Positions 35,395 to 45,192 of a stretch of 64,000 nt of DNA are shown one piece after another. Every line of letters begins with the position of its first letter. Position 1 is the first letter of the stretch. The notes under the pieces were generated by a model. The model worked only from the letters and a program-made list of their open reading frames with translations, was not told where the DNA came from and ran no database searches. Position numbers and translations under genes: made by a program. The stretch is from Candidatus Obscuribacterales bacterium. Lineage in GTDB: Bacteria; Cyanobacteriota; Vampirovibrionia; Obscuribacterales; Obscuribacteraceae. The stretch covers positions 36,835 to 100,834 of the forward strand of contig JAIELX010000083.1 in the NCBI GenBank assembly GCA_019752635.1. Direction: 5' to 3'.

Positions 35395-36294
35395 TTAGAT
35401 TTTGACAGCTGGCTTTTCTTCACTCTCGGCTGGTTTTTCATTTGCCCTGTCTCTCCGTCTTTCGGTAGGAATGAACGTCGACAAGTACGAGGTGAGATCA
35501 GGACACAGACCGGCCATTCTTTCAACAATCTTTCCGGGAGCAGTCAACACAATTTCGTGGCTGCCACCCTTCTCCAGCGCTTTGAGAATATCTTCGGCGC
35601 ATTGCTCCGAACTAATACTGAGCACGTTGCGCATCAACCAACCTCGCACGTCTTTCCGTTGCGCAATGGCAGAGGGATCGTCGAACGCGTTGTTCTTTTT
35701 GAAGAACTCCGTACGTACCCAGCCGGGACAGACTGTGATTACGTCGAGCTGGCCGGCGAACTCAGCCGCCATGCCTTCGGACATGCCGGTCATTGCAAAC
35801 TTGCTGGCTGCGTAACAAACGCTTCCGGGAAAAGCCACTTTACCGGCGACAGAAGCGACATTGACGATCTTGCCTCTACCTTGCTCCAGAAAATGGGGCA
35901 ACACTCCGTAAGTCAAGTTTAGCGCCGCGAAGAAGTTAACTTCAAAGACATAACGCCAGTCGCTCGGATTAAGTGCTGTTACCGGTCCCGCCTTTGCTAA
36001 ACCGGCATTGTTTACCAGTAAGTCGACCGCACCATATCGGCTAATACAAGTGCTTACCAATTGGCGACAGATGTCCTCATCGGCCACATCCCCGGTAATC
36101 AGTTCGGCCTCTCCGCCGGCTTCACAAACCAGCCTTTGCGTATCGCGCAGATCGTCTTGGCTCCTGGCATTCAATACCAACCGGGCTTGATACTTCTGTG
36201 CCAGGAGTATGGCAAGCGCTCGACCGATTCCAGTGGAAGCGCCCGTAATAATTACTGCTGCCTGTTTCTTCACTCCACGAGTTTCAACAACCAT
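35395..36294 (-). CDS. Short-chain dehydrogenase/reductase (SDR)
   Basis: The 299-residue NAD(P)-dependent oxidoreductase has the classical SDR set: cofactor-binding TGASTGIGRALA, NNAGLAKAGPV, catalytic Ser in NVASVAGKV, and YAASKFAM with catalytic Tyr and Lys. It is of the lipid or retinol dehydrogenase-like kind with a hydrophobic C-terminal part, but the substrate is not visible. GAGGAGAGATT lies directly before ATG 36294. It is convergent with the membrane protein and divergent from the next kinase. Confidence 0.92.
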   Translation of the reverse strand: MVVETRGVKKQAAVIITGASTGIGRALAILLAQKYQARLVLNARSQDDLRDTQRLVCEAGGEAELITGDVADEDICRQLVSTCISRYGAVDLLVNNAGLAKAGPVTALNPSDWRYVFEVNFFAALNLTYGVLPHFLEQGRGKIVNVASVAGKVAFPGSVCYAASKFAMTGMSEGMAAEFAGQLDVITVCPGWVRTEFFKKNNAFDDPSAIAQRKDVRGWLMRNVLSISSEQCAEDILKALEKGGSHEIVLTAPGKIVERMAGLCPDLTSYLSTFIPTERRRDRANEKPAESEEKPAVKI

Positions 36295-36386
36295 AATCTC
36301 TCCTCACGGATACCGACGAGCAATAGCCAGATTATCCGATAAAAGAGTCCTCGACTACTTAGCTGTGCAGGTCCGGTGATTGTTTA

Positions 36387-36417
36387 TTTACACAGGATCG
36401 CCAAATTGTCATACAAT
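36387..36417 (+). promoter_or_regulatory. Possible promoter of the membrane Ser/Thr kinase
   Basis: TTTACA (36387-36392) and TACAAT (36412-36417) are 19 bp apart, slightly long. The -10 lies inside a small inverted repeat ATTGT-CAT-ACAAT. It is about 35 bp before the GTG start. Confidence 0.35.
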
Positions 36418-36451
36418 GGACTAGCGTAAGCAGGCAGTCCGGAAAATCACA

Positions 36452-38116
36452 GTGGACGGAGATCAACAGCACAATATCGGTCAGCCGTCGGGTGGTGAGA
36501 GTGCTCGACCGCAGGCTACACAAAACGTTCCTCCGGGGCGGTCTCGGCGACTTAGCCGCGAAGAGGCACGGGTAGGAGAAGTCCTGAGCGGTCGTTTCCG
36601 CCTGATCGGGCTCATCGGCAAGGGCGGCATGGCCGTTGTCTACAAAGCCGAAGATCTGCTGCTAGGCTCAACTGTTGCAATCAAGATGTTGCTGTCTCAT
36701 GTGGAAGAAGACGACTCAATGGTGGAGCGGTTCATCCGCGAAGCCAAAGCTTCCAGCCGGGTAATGCACCCTAATTTGATGAAGCTTCTTGATTATGGCG
36801 AGGATGAGAACGGATCGCCTTTCCTTGTAGTCGAGTACCTGCCGGGCAAGAGCTTGGCAACTTTGCAAAAAGAGCAAAAAGTCTTGGGAGTGAACAATAC
36901 GATTCACATCTTCGCGCAGATAAGTGAGGCTGTGGCGGCCGCACACGGAAAAGGGATCATTCACCGCGATCTAAAACCAAGCAATGTAATGCTGATTGAA
37001 TCGGAAGAGACCGAGTATTTTGTGAAAGTTGTAGACTTCGGTCTTGCAAAGCAATCAGCCGCTACCGAATCGCAGCAGCTAACACAGACTGGCGAAGTCT
37101 TTGGCAGCCCTCTGTATATGTCGCCGGAACAGTGTCGAGGCGACGTCCTCGACTACCGGTCGGATATTTATTCTCTGGGAATAATGCTTTACGAAGCTCT
37201 GACAGGCAAAGTACCGTTTTACGGCGAGAACATGGTCGCCACGATCTCCAAACACATGACTGAGGCCCCGCTTCCGTTTCAGCAAAGTAGACCGGACTTG
37301 TACATTCCCGAAAAACTGGAAGCCGTTGTGATGAAGGCGTTATCCAAGTCACCGGTTGATCGACATGCGTCAATGAATGATTTCTACGAAGACCTGCTGA
37401 ATTCCGTTCCGGGGCGAGCGCAGTCACTGGAGTTACGATCTGCTTTTGCAGTGGAAAGTCAGGAAGCCCCACTCAATGTTTTGAGCATTCCCGGTGACAG
37501 AGTGCCACTTTATTTGGTACTGGCGCTGGTTTCCTTGATTGCTATTGTTGGAGTCAGCGCTCTACTTACGAGTATGATTCGCAATAGCAGCAGTAGTGGC
37601 GCCGGTGGTGTTGCAACGATAGAAGCGCCCGCCACCGTCAAAGTGACTCCGGCGAAAAACAAAGTCGTCTCCTCTCCAGTCAATCCCATTTCTTCCGTCA
37701 ATCCGGTTCTCCGTCCCGTCAAGGTAACGCCGCCTCCAGTGCCAGGCGTCCCCCCCGGTGAAACCGTTCCCGGCAAGGACGCAACAGGCACCGCAACAAC
37801 TAAGAAAGACTCGTCATTACCGGATGACTCCACTCCGGCACGACCGGCACCCGCGAACGACAGAGGGAGCAAACCAGCCTCTAATACAAAGAAGCCACCA
37901 CGAACCAGAGTTCAGACAAAGTCTGGCGCGCGCACCACTAGCAGTGCCGCCAGCTCCCGTTCCACGCGTGATTATTCCGGCTCCCCGCAGCAAAATAGTC
38001 ATTGGTCTGGTAACGATCTATCGAACTATCACTTGAAGTATCACAGGTCGCCACGCTCCGATAGCGACCGATTTTACGACTTTGAATCCAAGCACGAAGG
38101 CAAGTATTCTAAGTAA
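36452..38116 (+). CDS. Membrane-anchored Hanks-type Ser/Thr protein kinase
   Basis: Residues about 50-315 are an intact kinase domain: LIGKGGMAVVYKAED, Lys in VAIKMLL, IIHRDLKPSNVML, VVDFGLAK, GSPLYMSPEQC and SDIYSLGIMLYEALTGKVPF. A single membrane helix (LYLVLALVSLIAIVGVSALL, about 350-370) leads to an extracytoplasmic tail of about 180 residues rich in Pro, Thr, Ser and Lys without a recognised domain, possibly a wall or matrix-contacting stalk. The start is GTG 36452. It is 56 bp upstream of the M16 peptidase gene on the same strand. Confidence 0.93.
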   Translation: MDGDQQHNIGQPSGGESARPQATQNVPPGRSRRLSREEARVGEVLSGRFRLIGLIGKGGMAVVYKAEDLLLGSTVAIKMLLSHVEEDDSMVERFIREAKASSRVMHPNLMKLLDYGEDENGSPFLVVEYLPGKSLATLQKEQKVLGVNNTIHIFAQISEAVAAAHGKGIIHRDLKPSNVMLIESEETEYFVKVVDFGLAKQSAATESQQLTQTGEVFGSPLYMSPEQCRGDVLDYRSDIYSLGIMLYEALTGKVPFYGENMVATISKHMTEAPLPFQQSRPDLYIPEKLEAVVMKALSKSPVDRHASMNDFYEDLLNSVPGRAQSLELRSAFAVESQEAPLNVLSIPGDRVPLYLVLALVSLIAIVGVSALLTSMIRNSSSSGAGGVATIEAPATVKVTPAKNKVVSSPVNPISSVNPVLRPVKVTPPPVPGVPPGETVPGKDATGTATTKKDSSLPDDSTPARPAPANDRGSKPASNTKKPPRTRVQTKSGARTTSSAASSRSTRDYSGSPQQNSHWSGNDLSNYHLKYHRSPRSDSDRFYDFESKHEGKYSK

Positions 38117-38172
38117 CTCAGGCGGACCGTTGTAGTAAAATCCAGTACTCGAACGAGCGCTGGAGGATTTCA

Positions 38173-41085
38173 ATGGGCAATTTGCATCGGTCACGCCAAC
38201 TAAGATTCATGGATTTCATCGGTTTGTCGCTGGCCGTTTCTTTGCAACCATTAGCGTTTTTGTCCCCGGCGGCGCTGGCCGTTGTCAGCCCGGTCGCCGG
38301 AAAAAAGGTGGCAGCAGTATCTCCTGCCACCGGTGAAGCGGCCTTTCAAAAAGTCGCATCAGACGCAGCCACAGGCATTACTGAATACAAGCTCAAATCG
38401 AACGGTCTAAGCGTTTTGCTGGCGGAACGCCACGCCTCACCGGTAGTGACAGTGATGGTAGTGTACAAAGTGGGTTCACGAAATGAAGCGGTGGGTTACA
38501 CCGGTTCGACGCACTTTCTCGAGCACATGATGTTCAAGGGCACGGCGAAGCACGATCCGATGAAGGGAACGGGCATCGACGACGTGCTCAAACCAACCGG
38601 CGCCATAAACAACGCCACTACTTACTATGATCGCACCCTGTACTACGAAGTTGCTCCAGCCACTGCACTATCAACGTGCCTGGAGCTCGAGGCGGATCGT
38701 ATGCAGGGCGCGCTGTTGCGCGACAGTGATCGAAAATCGGAAATGACTGTTGTGCGCAACGAATTGGAACGAAACGAAAATTACGCCTCCACTATTTTAG
38801 ACACGCTTGTATTCGCAACTGCGTATCGCGAGCACCCATACCACCATCCTGTCATAGGATGGAGATCCGACGTAGAAGGCGTTCCCATTGAGCGATTGAG
38901 ACAGTTCTACAAGGATTTCTATTATCCTGACAATGCCACGCTGGTCGTTATTGGCGATTTCAAAACGCGGGAAGCACTAAATACGATATCGCAGTATTTT
39001 GGCAAAGTTCCAAAATCGCCGAAACCCGTACCAAAGGTCTACACAGTGGAACCGCCCCAGGAAGGAGAGCGGCGATTTATCGTTCAGCGCGGCGATGAAT
39101 TGCCGAAGGTCATGATCGGTTATCACATTCCGAAGGCAACGGACAAAGACACCTGGCCTCTTGAAGTTCTAGCTTCGGTTCTTGGAGATCAAAGCAGACA
39201 ATCGAGCAGACTTTATAAGAGTCTGATCGATTCCGGACTTGCGTCGCAAGTATCAGCATACAACTATTCCATGCGCGATCCCGGATTGTTCACCTTGTTC
39301 GGATCGGCTACTCCCAAAACTGAGTTGCCCGTGATCGAAAAAGCATTGAAGTCCGAAATCATCAGATTGGCGAAAGAGCCTGTCTCCGATACGGAGCTGG
39401 AACGAGCCAAGACAGCGGTATGGAAGAAATTGAAGCTGGATGCTGCAGATCCCTCGGGATTGGCAACGCAGATCGCCGAAGCAATTGCCGTTGCAGACTG
39501 GAAGTGGTGGCTTTCCATTGAACAGAAAGTAAAAGCTGTTACAAAGGATGATCTGCAGCGGGTAGCAGCGAAGTATTTCGGCGATAAAAACAGTACTACG
39601 GGATACTACCTGCCACGCGAAAAGAAGGAGGAACCTGCAAAAGAATTGCCAAAGGCGGAGGCAGTGAAACCGGCTTCGCTGCTGGCCCCGATGATGGAAG
39701 AGTATTCTGCGTTCGCGCCACCACTTCCGCTAAAACAGGTAGATTCGAAGTCTGTCAAAGCCACGCCGGCATCGACCAGCCAGGCAACCATTGCCTCGAA
39801 AGTTAAGAAGAAAGTTCTGGCGAACGGACTAACGGTGCTGGTTTATCCGATCCCCGGCAGTGGCATCGCTGCTGTCGCCGGCAAAATTAAGGGCGGACAA
39901 GCGTATAAGCCAGTGGACAAAACTTTGGTTCCGGAATTCGTCAGCGAGATGTTGACGAAGGGCTCAAAGGGACTAAGCAAAGAAGCTTTGGCCGATCAGA
40001 TCGAAATTTTCGGCACCCATTTCTCCCCGGATATTGAGAACTTTTTTGCCGACTTTAAGTCAACTGTTGTGAGCGAGGATTTGGGTCCATACCTGAAAAT
40101 GGTATCAACCGTTTTTCAACACCCGGACTTTTCAGAAGTCGAACTAGACAAAGCAAAAAAGATTAAGGAGTCTGAGCTGCAAGACGCGCTTTCCGAAACC
40201 TCCGAGTTGGCGGCTAACAACCTGCTGCATAACCTGTACAAGCCGGACTCCGTTTATTACCAAAAATCGTTTCCACAACAGACTGATGAATTGAAATCGA
40301 TCACGGTCGAGGATTTACGCAATTTTCACGACAAGTATTACTCTCCCAATAATACGATTTTGGCTATCGTCGGAGATGTGAATCCGGACAAGGCATTTCA
40401 ACTTGCAGAAGCGGCATTTTCGGACTGGCGGAAGAGGCCGCCTTCGCAGTCCACCGAGGAGAAACCGATTCAATGGAGCGCGCCGAAGGAAAAGATGCTT
40501 TCAGTGCCGGTTCCGGACAAGTCTAGCGTTGATATTGTAATGGGGCGCCCTGTGCCGATCAGCATCACATCACCTGAGTTTCACGCGTCACAAGTTGCAA
40601 ATGCGGCACTCGGTCATGACACCATCGCGTCCCGACTTGCGGTCATTCGCGAGAAGCACGGTCTGACTTACGGGGTCTCCTCCAGTTTCATGGATAATGC
40701 GGAAAAAAATTCGCCGTGGATTGTGCAGCTCACCGTCAATCCGGAGAACACCGACAAAGCCATGAACCTTGTCAAACAAATCATAAGCGACTATCGCAAA
40801 ACCGGAATCACAAAACAGGAGCTGCAAACGGAAGTGAAGCGACTGGCTGGGGAGTACGTTGTTTATCGCATGCGTACTCCGGAGCAAATAGCAGACGCCC
40901 TGACAAAATACGAGCTACTGGGTCTTGGACCTGAGTTTATGGACAAGCATCCGCAAAAGCTGCTGCAAGTGACGAAAGAACAGGTCGACGAGTTCGTGCG
41001 CAAATATATGAACATTAACGAAATGGTAACTAGCGTGGCTGGTAGTATTACTAAGGCAGGATCCGGGAAGGCTGAAACCAAATAG
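38173..41085 (+). CDS. M16 family zinc peptidase, two-domain, exported
   Basis: The 970-residue protein begins with a signal peptide (GLSLAVSLQPLAFLSPAALA). The N-terminal M16 unit (about 70-480) has the inverted zinc motif HFLEH in STHFLEHMMFKG and the downstream Glu in LELEADRM, so it should be active. The second M16 unit (about 540-960) has FVSEMLTKGSKGLS where the zinc motif would be and is a non-catalytic partner, as is usual for pitrilysin-type or processing-peptidase-like proteins. GGAGGA precedes ATG 38173. It likely degrades peptides in the periplasm. It lies directly downstream of a Ser/Thr kinase. Confidence 0.93.
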   Translation: MGNLHRSRQLRFMDFIGLSLAVSLQPLAFLSPAALAVVSPVAGKKVAAVSPATGEAAFQKVASDAATGITEYKLKSNGLSVLLAERHASPVVTVMVVYKVGSRNEAVGYTGSTHFLEHMMFKGTAKHDPMKGTGIDDVLKPTGAINNATTYYDRTLYYEVAPATALSTCLELEADRMQGALLRDSDRKSEMTVVRNELERNENYASTILDTLVFATAYREHPYHHPVIGWRSDVEGVPIERLRQFYKDFYYPDNATLVVIGDFKTREALNTISQYFGKVPKSPKPVPKVYTVEPPQEGERRFIVQRGDELPKVMIGYHIPKATDKDTWPLEVLASVLGDQSRQSSRLYKSLIDSGLASQVSAYNYSMRDPGLFTLFGSATPKTELPVIEKALKSEIIRLAKEPVSDTELERAKTAVWKKLKLDAADPSGLATQIAEAIAVADWKWWLSIEQKVKAVTKDDLQRVAAKYFGDKNSTTGYYLPREKKEEPAKELPKAEAVKPASLLAPMMEEYSAFAPPLPLKQVDSKSVKATPASTSQATIASKVKKKVLANGLTVLVYPIPGSGIAAVAGKIKGGQAYKPVDKTLVPEFVSEMLTKGSKGLSKEALADQIEIFGTHFSPDIENFFADFKSTVVSEDLGPYLKMVSTVFQHPDFSEVELDKAKKIKESELQDALSETSELAANNLLHNLYKPDSVYYQKSFPQQTDELKSITVEDLRNFHDKYYSPNNTILAIVGDVNPDKAFQLAEAAFSDWRKRPPSQSTEEKPIQWSAPKEKMLSVPVPDKSSVDIVMGRPVPISITSPEFHASQVANAALGHDTIASRLAVIREKHGLTYGVSSSFMDNAEKNSPWIVQLTVNPENTDKAMNLVKQIISDYRKTGITKQELQTEVKRLAGEYVVYRMRTPEQIADALTKYELLGLGPEFMDKHPQKLLQVTKEQVDEFVRKYMNINEMVTSVAGSITKAGSGKAETK

Positions 41086-41126
41086 CGGGTCGGTTTTGTA
41101 TCACATCTTTTGCTGAAGGTGCAATC

Positions 41127-42287
41127 ATGGCGAACCAGAGCGGCGGCGGCGAAAAAGGCGGAGATCCCAAGAAAAAGCAGGGCGCCGGTAACTTTAACGA
41201 AATGATTCTTGGCGGTCTTAAGAGCAGAGCCGGAAAAGAAACAGTGCGCTGGGTTAAAGGGTTAGCCACCGAGGCCGAGGACCTCGTGATGGCTTCGGCT
41301 GAGAAGAGAGATGAGGGACCAGCGCCGCAATCGCCAATTGCGTGGGTCGACAAGTTGTTTGATTTGTTCCAGCAGTACGAAGTTGAGCTAAACAGAGTCA
41401 CCGTCGATCAGCCGGAGTTACGATTGGGAACTGAGCGACCGGTGTTTACGGAAAGCCTGCTGGTGAGACTGCAAAATAATCCGAATGCAGAGTTCACCGG
41501 ACGCGTTCACACGCGCGAATGGACGCTTGCAATCACCGGCAATATCGAACGGGTTGAAGGGCATATTGTGCCGTCAGCGCATTTAATTGCATTCTCAGCG
41601 AACGAATCGAATTTCACACGCTACTTTGAAGTCCGTCCCATAAACACTGATCAAGGCTTAGCCTGGGCTTGCGAAGGCGGGCTCGTAACATGGGATCGCA
41701 TGCACATATTTGCCAAGCAAATTATTGGCGGACTGTTTCATGTCTCGCGCGGAGAAGGCTCGGAAAATGATCCATTCATCTTCAATCCCGAAGGGTTGGA
41801 AGCCATTAAGCTCAGTCGCAAAGGCGAACCCGAAGTAACCCACCCGCTCTTTGGCGGTGGTGGCTATCTAGATAAAGGACCGCTTCTTGCCAGTGATCTG
41901 GATGAACTTGATCAAGCGGAAACCATTATGCCGAAAAGCAAGAAAATGGAACAGTCCTCCCCGACGCCTGCTTCCGCACAGCGTCCAGCACAAGTATCAG
42001 ATTTCAAACAGACGTCTGATTCCGCACCGCATGAAGTGGCAACAACATCTGTCCGATGTGGGACTTCCTACGACGATGAGAACGCATTGTCCACGGCTTG
42101 CGATTTGCTGATTTCTGCAGTGGACAAGGAACTCCAAAATTTGAGCAAAGCCGGTGCCAAGGCATTCGGCGACCATGATTTTATTGCCGTTGAACAAACC
42201 CTGAGAAAGTCGACCAGAGTCAAAAGTCTTCGTGATGAAATCATGCAGACTGTTAGCCAATGGAAGCAGCGTCTTGCAGAAGACTAA
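41127..42287 (+). CDS. Hypothetical protein, 386 residues
   Basis: A soluble protein with a Gly/Lys-rich N-terminus (GGGEKGGDPKKKQGAG), a central domain (about 65-235) of mixed strands with motifs FQQYEVELNRV, REWTLAITGN and GRVHT, and a polar linker before a helical C-terminal part (about 315-386, ending QWKQRLAED). I do not recognise the family. It follows the M16 peptidase by 41 bp and overlaps the convergent kinase gene by four bases. Confidence 0.75.
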   Translation: MANQSGGGEKGGDPKKKQGAGNFNEMILGGLKSRAGKETVRWVKGLATEAEDLVMASAEKRDEGPAPQSPIAWVDKLFDLFQQYEVELNRVTVDQPELRLGTERPVFTESLLVRLQNNPNAEFTGRVHTREWTLAITGNIERVEGHIVPSAHLIAFSANESNFTRYFEVRPINTDQGLAWACEGGLVTWDRMHIFAKQIIGGLFHVSRGEGSENDPFIFNPEGLEAIKLSRKGEPEVTHPLFGGGGYLDKGPLLASDLDELDQAETIMPKSKKMEQSSPTPASAQRPAQVSDFKQTSDSAPHEVATTSVRCGTSYDDENALSTACDLLISAVDKELQNLSKAGAKAFGDHDFIAVEQTLRKSTRVKSLRDEIMQTVSQWKQRLAED

Positions 42288-43591
42288 GGGGGCTTGCCCG
42301 GCACCCTCTGAGTCGAAGTCGGGTTGTGATTCCAACCGATAAACACACCGATAGCGATACCACTGCCGACTATCAGCAGGCAAAGTATGGCGATTATAAG
42401 CTTGAGCGACTTGTTCGCAGTTATATCCGTGTGAGGTGGCTCTGCTTCCCTGCTTGCTGTTCTTGCTGTTTCCCCGGTGGTACTGACTGCGGGCGGACCA
42501 GGCTTGGTCTCTGTTGTCGATAATTTGACGCCCTGAAGGGACTGTGAAAAAGGTTTGGGCGGAGCGGCTATCGTACCTGAGATCCGGCGCCGAGCCCGCT
42601 CGAATTCTTTTAGCACTTCTTCAAGGGCCAACTTGCACTCTTCCATGGACTGATAACGCTTCTCCGCGGATTTTTGCAGCGTTCTGAAAACAACGTCTTC
42701 CAGTTTCTTCGGGCATGATCTGTCAGGCGCGGCGACCGAAAACTCTGCGGGCATTTCATTCAACTGCTTGACCAGGATGGCAGGAATGTTTTTTCCGTCA
42801 AACGCTTGCTTGCCTGTCAGCACTTCATACATTACGGTGCCGAGAGAGTAAATGTCGGTTCTGTGGTCCAAATCATTTCCGGCACACTGTTCCGGACTCA
42901 TATACACAGGGCTTCCCCAAATCTCGCCCTTCTGAGTGAGTTGCTGCGAAGCAGCCTGTGATTTTGCATACTTTACGATGCCGAAGTCAACCAACTTGAC
43001 CTGTTCTATGCCATTCTCGTCGACTATCATTATGTTACCTGGCTTGATATCACGATGAATCAAGCCCTGTTTATGAGCATGCGACAGAGCGTCACAGACT
43101 TGCATGAAAATCCTTACGGCTCGTTCGGGTTCAATCAGATCTCCACTTTCAAGGCACTGCTCCAACGATGTACCTTCAATCAATTCAGTGACGAAAAATG
43201 GCTGACCTGTGTCGGCGGTACCAATGTCCATGATGGCCGGAATGTTTTTGTGGCGAAGAGTGCTCACCGCCTTTGCTTCGCGCTGAAAGCGTTTTACCGT
43301 AACAGGATCGTTAGACCACTCTTTCTTAAGCAGCTTGATGGCGACAATTCGGTCGATCGGGTCTTGTCTTGCCTTGTAGACTACGCTCATCGCACCGCTA
43401 CCGACTCGATCCAGCACAAAATACTTTCCAGCAAGTTTTTGACCGGTAAAGGGATCAGCAACGTCTGTTATCACGTATTCTACTGGTACCATCCGGTCGC
43501 TCCGACCTTCGGCGTGCGGCACTCCGTCCAGAGACCGCTTCAACAACGAGAGAAATTCTTCTACCTGATTTGGCAATAGTTTCGGGCTCAC
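42284..43591 (-). CDS. Membrane-anchored Hanks-type Ser/Thr protein kinase
   Basis: The 435-residue protein carries an intact kinase domain (about 50-325): VLDRVGSGAMSVVYKAR, Lys in VAIKLLK, LIHRDIKPGNIMI, LVDFGIVK, GSPVYMSPEQC and TDIYSLGTVMYEVLTGKQAF. A Pro/Thr-rich stretch leads to a membrane helix near the C-terminus (LKLIIAILCLLIVGSGIAIGVFIG), leaving a very short outside tail. The start is GTG 43591. It is divergent from a secreted FecR-like gene, 158 bp apart, repeating the kinase/FecR neighbourhood seen at 29.6-33 kb. Confidence 0.93.
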   Translation of the reverse strand: MSPKLLPNQVEEFLSLLKRSLDGVPHAEGRSDRMVPVEYVITDVADPFTGQKLAGKYFVLDRVGSGAMSVVYKARQDPIDRIVAIKLLKKEWSNDPVTVKRFQREAKAVSTLRHKNIPAIMDIGTADTGQPFFVTELIEGTSLEQCLESGDLIEPERAVRIFMQVCDALSHAHKQGLIHRDIKPGNIMIVDENGIEQVKLVDFGIVKYAKSQAASQQLTQKGEIWGSPVYMSPEQCAGNDLDHRTDIYSLGTVMYEVLTGKQAFDGKNIPAILVKQLNEMPAEFSVAAPDRSCPKKLEDVVFRTLQKSAEKRYQSMEECKLALEEVLKEFERARRRISGTIAAPPKPFSQSLQGVKLSTTETKPGPPAVSTTGETARTASREAEPPHTDITANKSLKLIIAILCLLIVGSGIAIGVFIGWNHNPTSTQRVPGKPP

Positions 43592-43749
43592 GGTTCTTTC
43601 AAGCTACATTAAATTTGCCCGCCGACGGACTTACATAACCTCAAACTAGATTCTTTTATTGCAAGTAAAGGTATGAAAAGATAGAGCACCAGGTAACTAA
43701 GGGAGATTTTGAACAGGCAATGGAGTTAGACTTAGGCCTCGGTGAGTAA

Positions 43750-44916
43750 ATGACGACCCCGCGCCTTCTAACTGAGAAAACACTGCGATATCTGGTTTGG
43801 GCGACAATTGCTCTACCGGGTCTCATTTTGGCGTTTTCTTTCGAAGCATACGCGCAATCTTCAGGACGTTCCGGCTCAGGAACCACGGCCCCCGGGCTTT
43901 ATGAAGCCCGCACCACCGCCGTGTCAACTGCCGGCTCATCAGGTATTGGTGACCCGGTCAAAGCAGCCGCGCAAAATCCCGACAAGAATGTAGTCCAGCC
44001 TGACATGGAGAAATCGATCCTTCCATTTCCATCAGTGTCGGTAGACAACCTGCATGGTTTGACAGCGGTTCAAAGCGAGTCCAACCGCGTGTTTCCCTCT
44101 GCAATCGAAATTCGCGGCAATGCGCGAGGCTTACTTTTACATGCGCTCAAAGAAACGAAGTACGACTTGCTCAGTCCAGTTTCTCTTTGGCTCGAGTCCG
44201 GTCCGCTGCTTGTGGCAGTAAGGGCTCCTTCTGATATGTCGCTTATTGCCACCAAGTTCGGTGATGTCTGCGTGTCTGCAGGAGGCGACGCATTGCTGGA
44301 ACGAGGCGAAGGCACTTTACGCATTATCAATTTGAGTACGGGCAAAGGCACAGTGAATCTTGTGCTGCATGATCGCCAATGGCGCGCAAGTCCCTGGTCA
44401 TCAGTGAGCAAATCCTCCGACTCTCAATACAAGAAGAAGAAACAGAGCAAGTTTGAAAGTGGTTCCCTAACGGTCGCGCCCGGCTATGAACTGGTAGTCG
44501 GCGATCACTCACTTGAGCTGTCTGAAGCAAAACCTGCAGATTCAATTGGTAGGAGAGACTTCAAAACGATTGGCGACAACGGTCGCTTCGTGGTCTCAGA
44601 AATTTGCATCGAGAACCTTGTTCAGGGACATGACCTTGTTCGCAATCTCAAGGAACATGGTAGCAAGGCAAACACCATCCTTTCCGAGATTCAAAGATTT
44701 GCAGTTCAGTACAAATCGAAGCAAGGTGACGAAGGCTTCGACAGGATCATGACGCCAATGGTAAAGCAACTGGAAACGCCCAAGAAACCTGAGGCTGCTC
44801 GCACAAAACCGCGCAAGGACCCCGTTGCAACCCTCACGCCCAAAAAGCAAAGCGAACGTCCGGCTCCGACCAAAGGTATCACCACCACCGGTATCGGCTC
44901 TCCGCCTGCTCGCTAG
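43750..44916 (+). CDS. Exported FecR-like protein
   Basis: The 388-residue protein starts with a long signal peptide (LRYLVWATIALPGLILAFSFEAYAQ). The core (about 120-230) has FecR-like features: VSLWLESGPLLVAVRAPSDMSLIATKFGDVCV, then LLERGEGTLRIINLS and GSLTVAPGYELVVG, as a beta-rich unit. A helical part (SEIQRFAVQYKSK) and a basic, Pro-rich tail (KPRKDP, KKQSERPAP) follow. Similarity to FecR is by pattern only. It is divergent from the Ser/Thr kinase and is followed by a perfect inverted repeat. Confidence 0.65.
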   Translation: MTTPRLLTEKTLRYLVWATIALPGLILAFSFEAYAQSSGRSGSGTTAPGLYEARTTAVSTAGSSGIGDPVKAAAQNPDKNVVQPDMEKSILPFPSVSVDNLHGLTAVQSESNRVFPSAIEIRGNARGLLLHALKETKYDLLSPVSLWLESGPLLVAVRAPSDMSLIATKFGDVCVSAGGDALLERGEGTLRIINLSTGKGTVNLVLHDRQWRASPWSSVSKSSDSQYKKKKQSKFESGSLTVAPGYELVVGDHSLELSEAKPADSIGRRDFKTIGDNGRFVVSEICIENLVQGHDLVRNLKEHGSKANTILSEIQRFAVQYKSKQGDEGFDRIMTPMVKQLETPKKPEAARTKPRKDPVATLTPKKQSERPAPTKGITTTGIGSPPAR

Positions 44917-44937
44917 CGCGACCAGCCCGGTCGAAAG

Positions 44938-44994
44938 GCTCCGCGTAAAGTTTGAGCACACATTCCGATGGTGTGCTCAAACTTTACGCGGAGC
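44938..44994. repeat. Perfect 24-bp inverted repeat with 9-base loop
   Basis: Left arm 44938-44961 (starts GCTCCGCGTAAAG, ends GAGCACAC) and right arm 44971-44994 are exact reverse complements; the loop is ATTCCGATG. It begins 22 bp after the FecR-like stop and lies between convergent genes. It can serve as a bidirectional terminator, but the arms are longer than usual and lack a T-run, so it could also be a dispersed palindromic element. Confidence 0.75.
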
Positions 44995-45192
44995 TTGCGT
45001 TTCCGAACGTTTGATTGCTGAGGACCGAGTTGGGCGTATGTGGGGCGGGGCTGTAACTTACGTGGGGAACGGTTTTTACAGGGGGGGACGATCAGCAGCC
45101 ATCGACGTTTGTGAAATCGCTCGGCTCTATGCAAATAGAATAGAATTCGATTTCGTCATTTTCATGACAATTCTCTAGTGCGCTGTCTTTGG

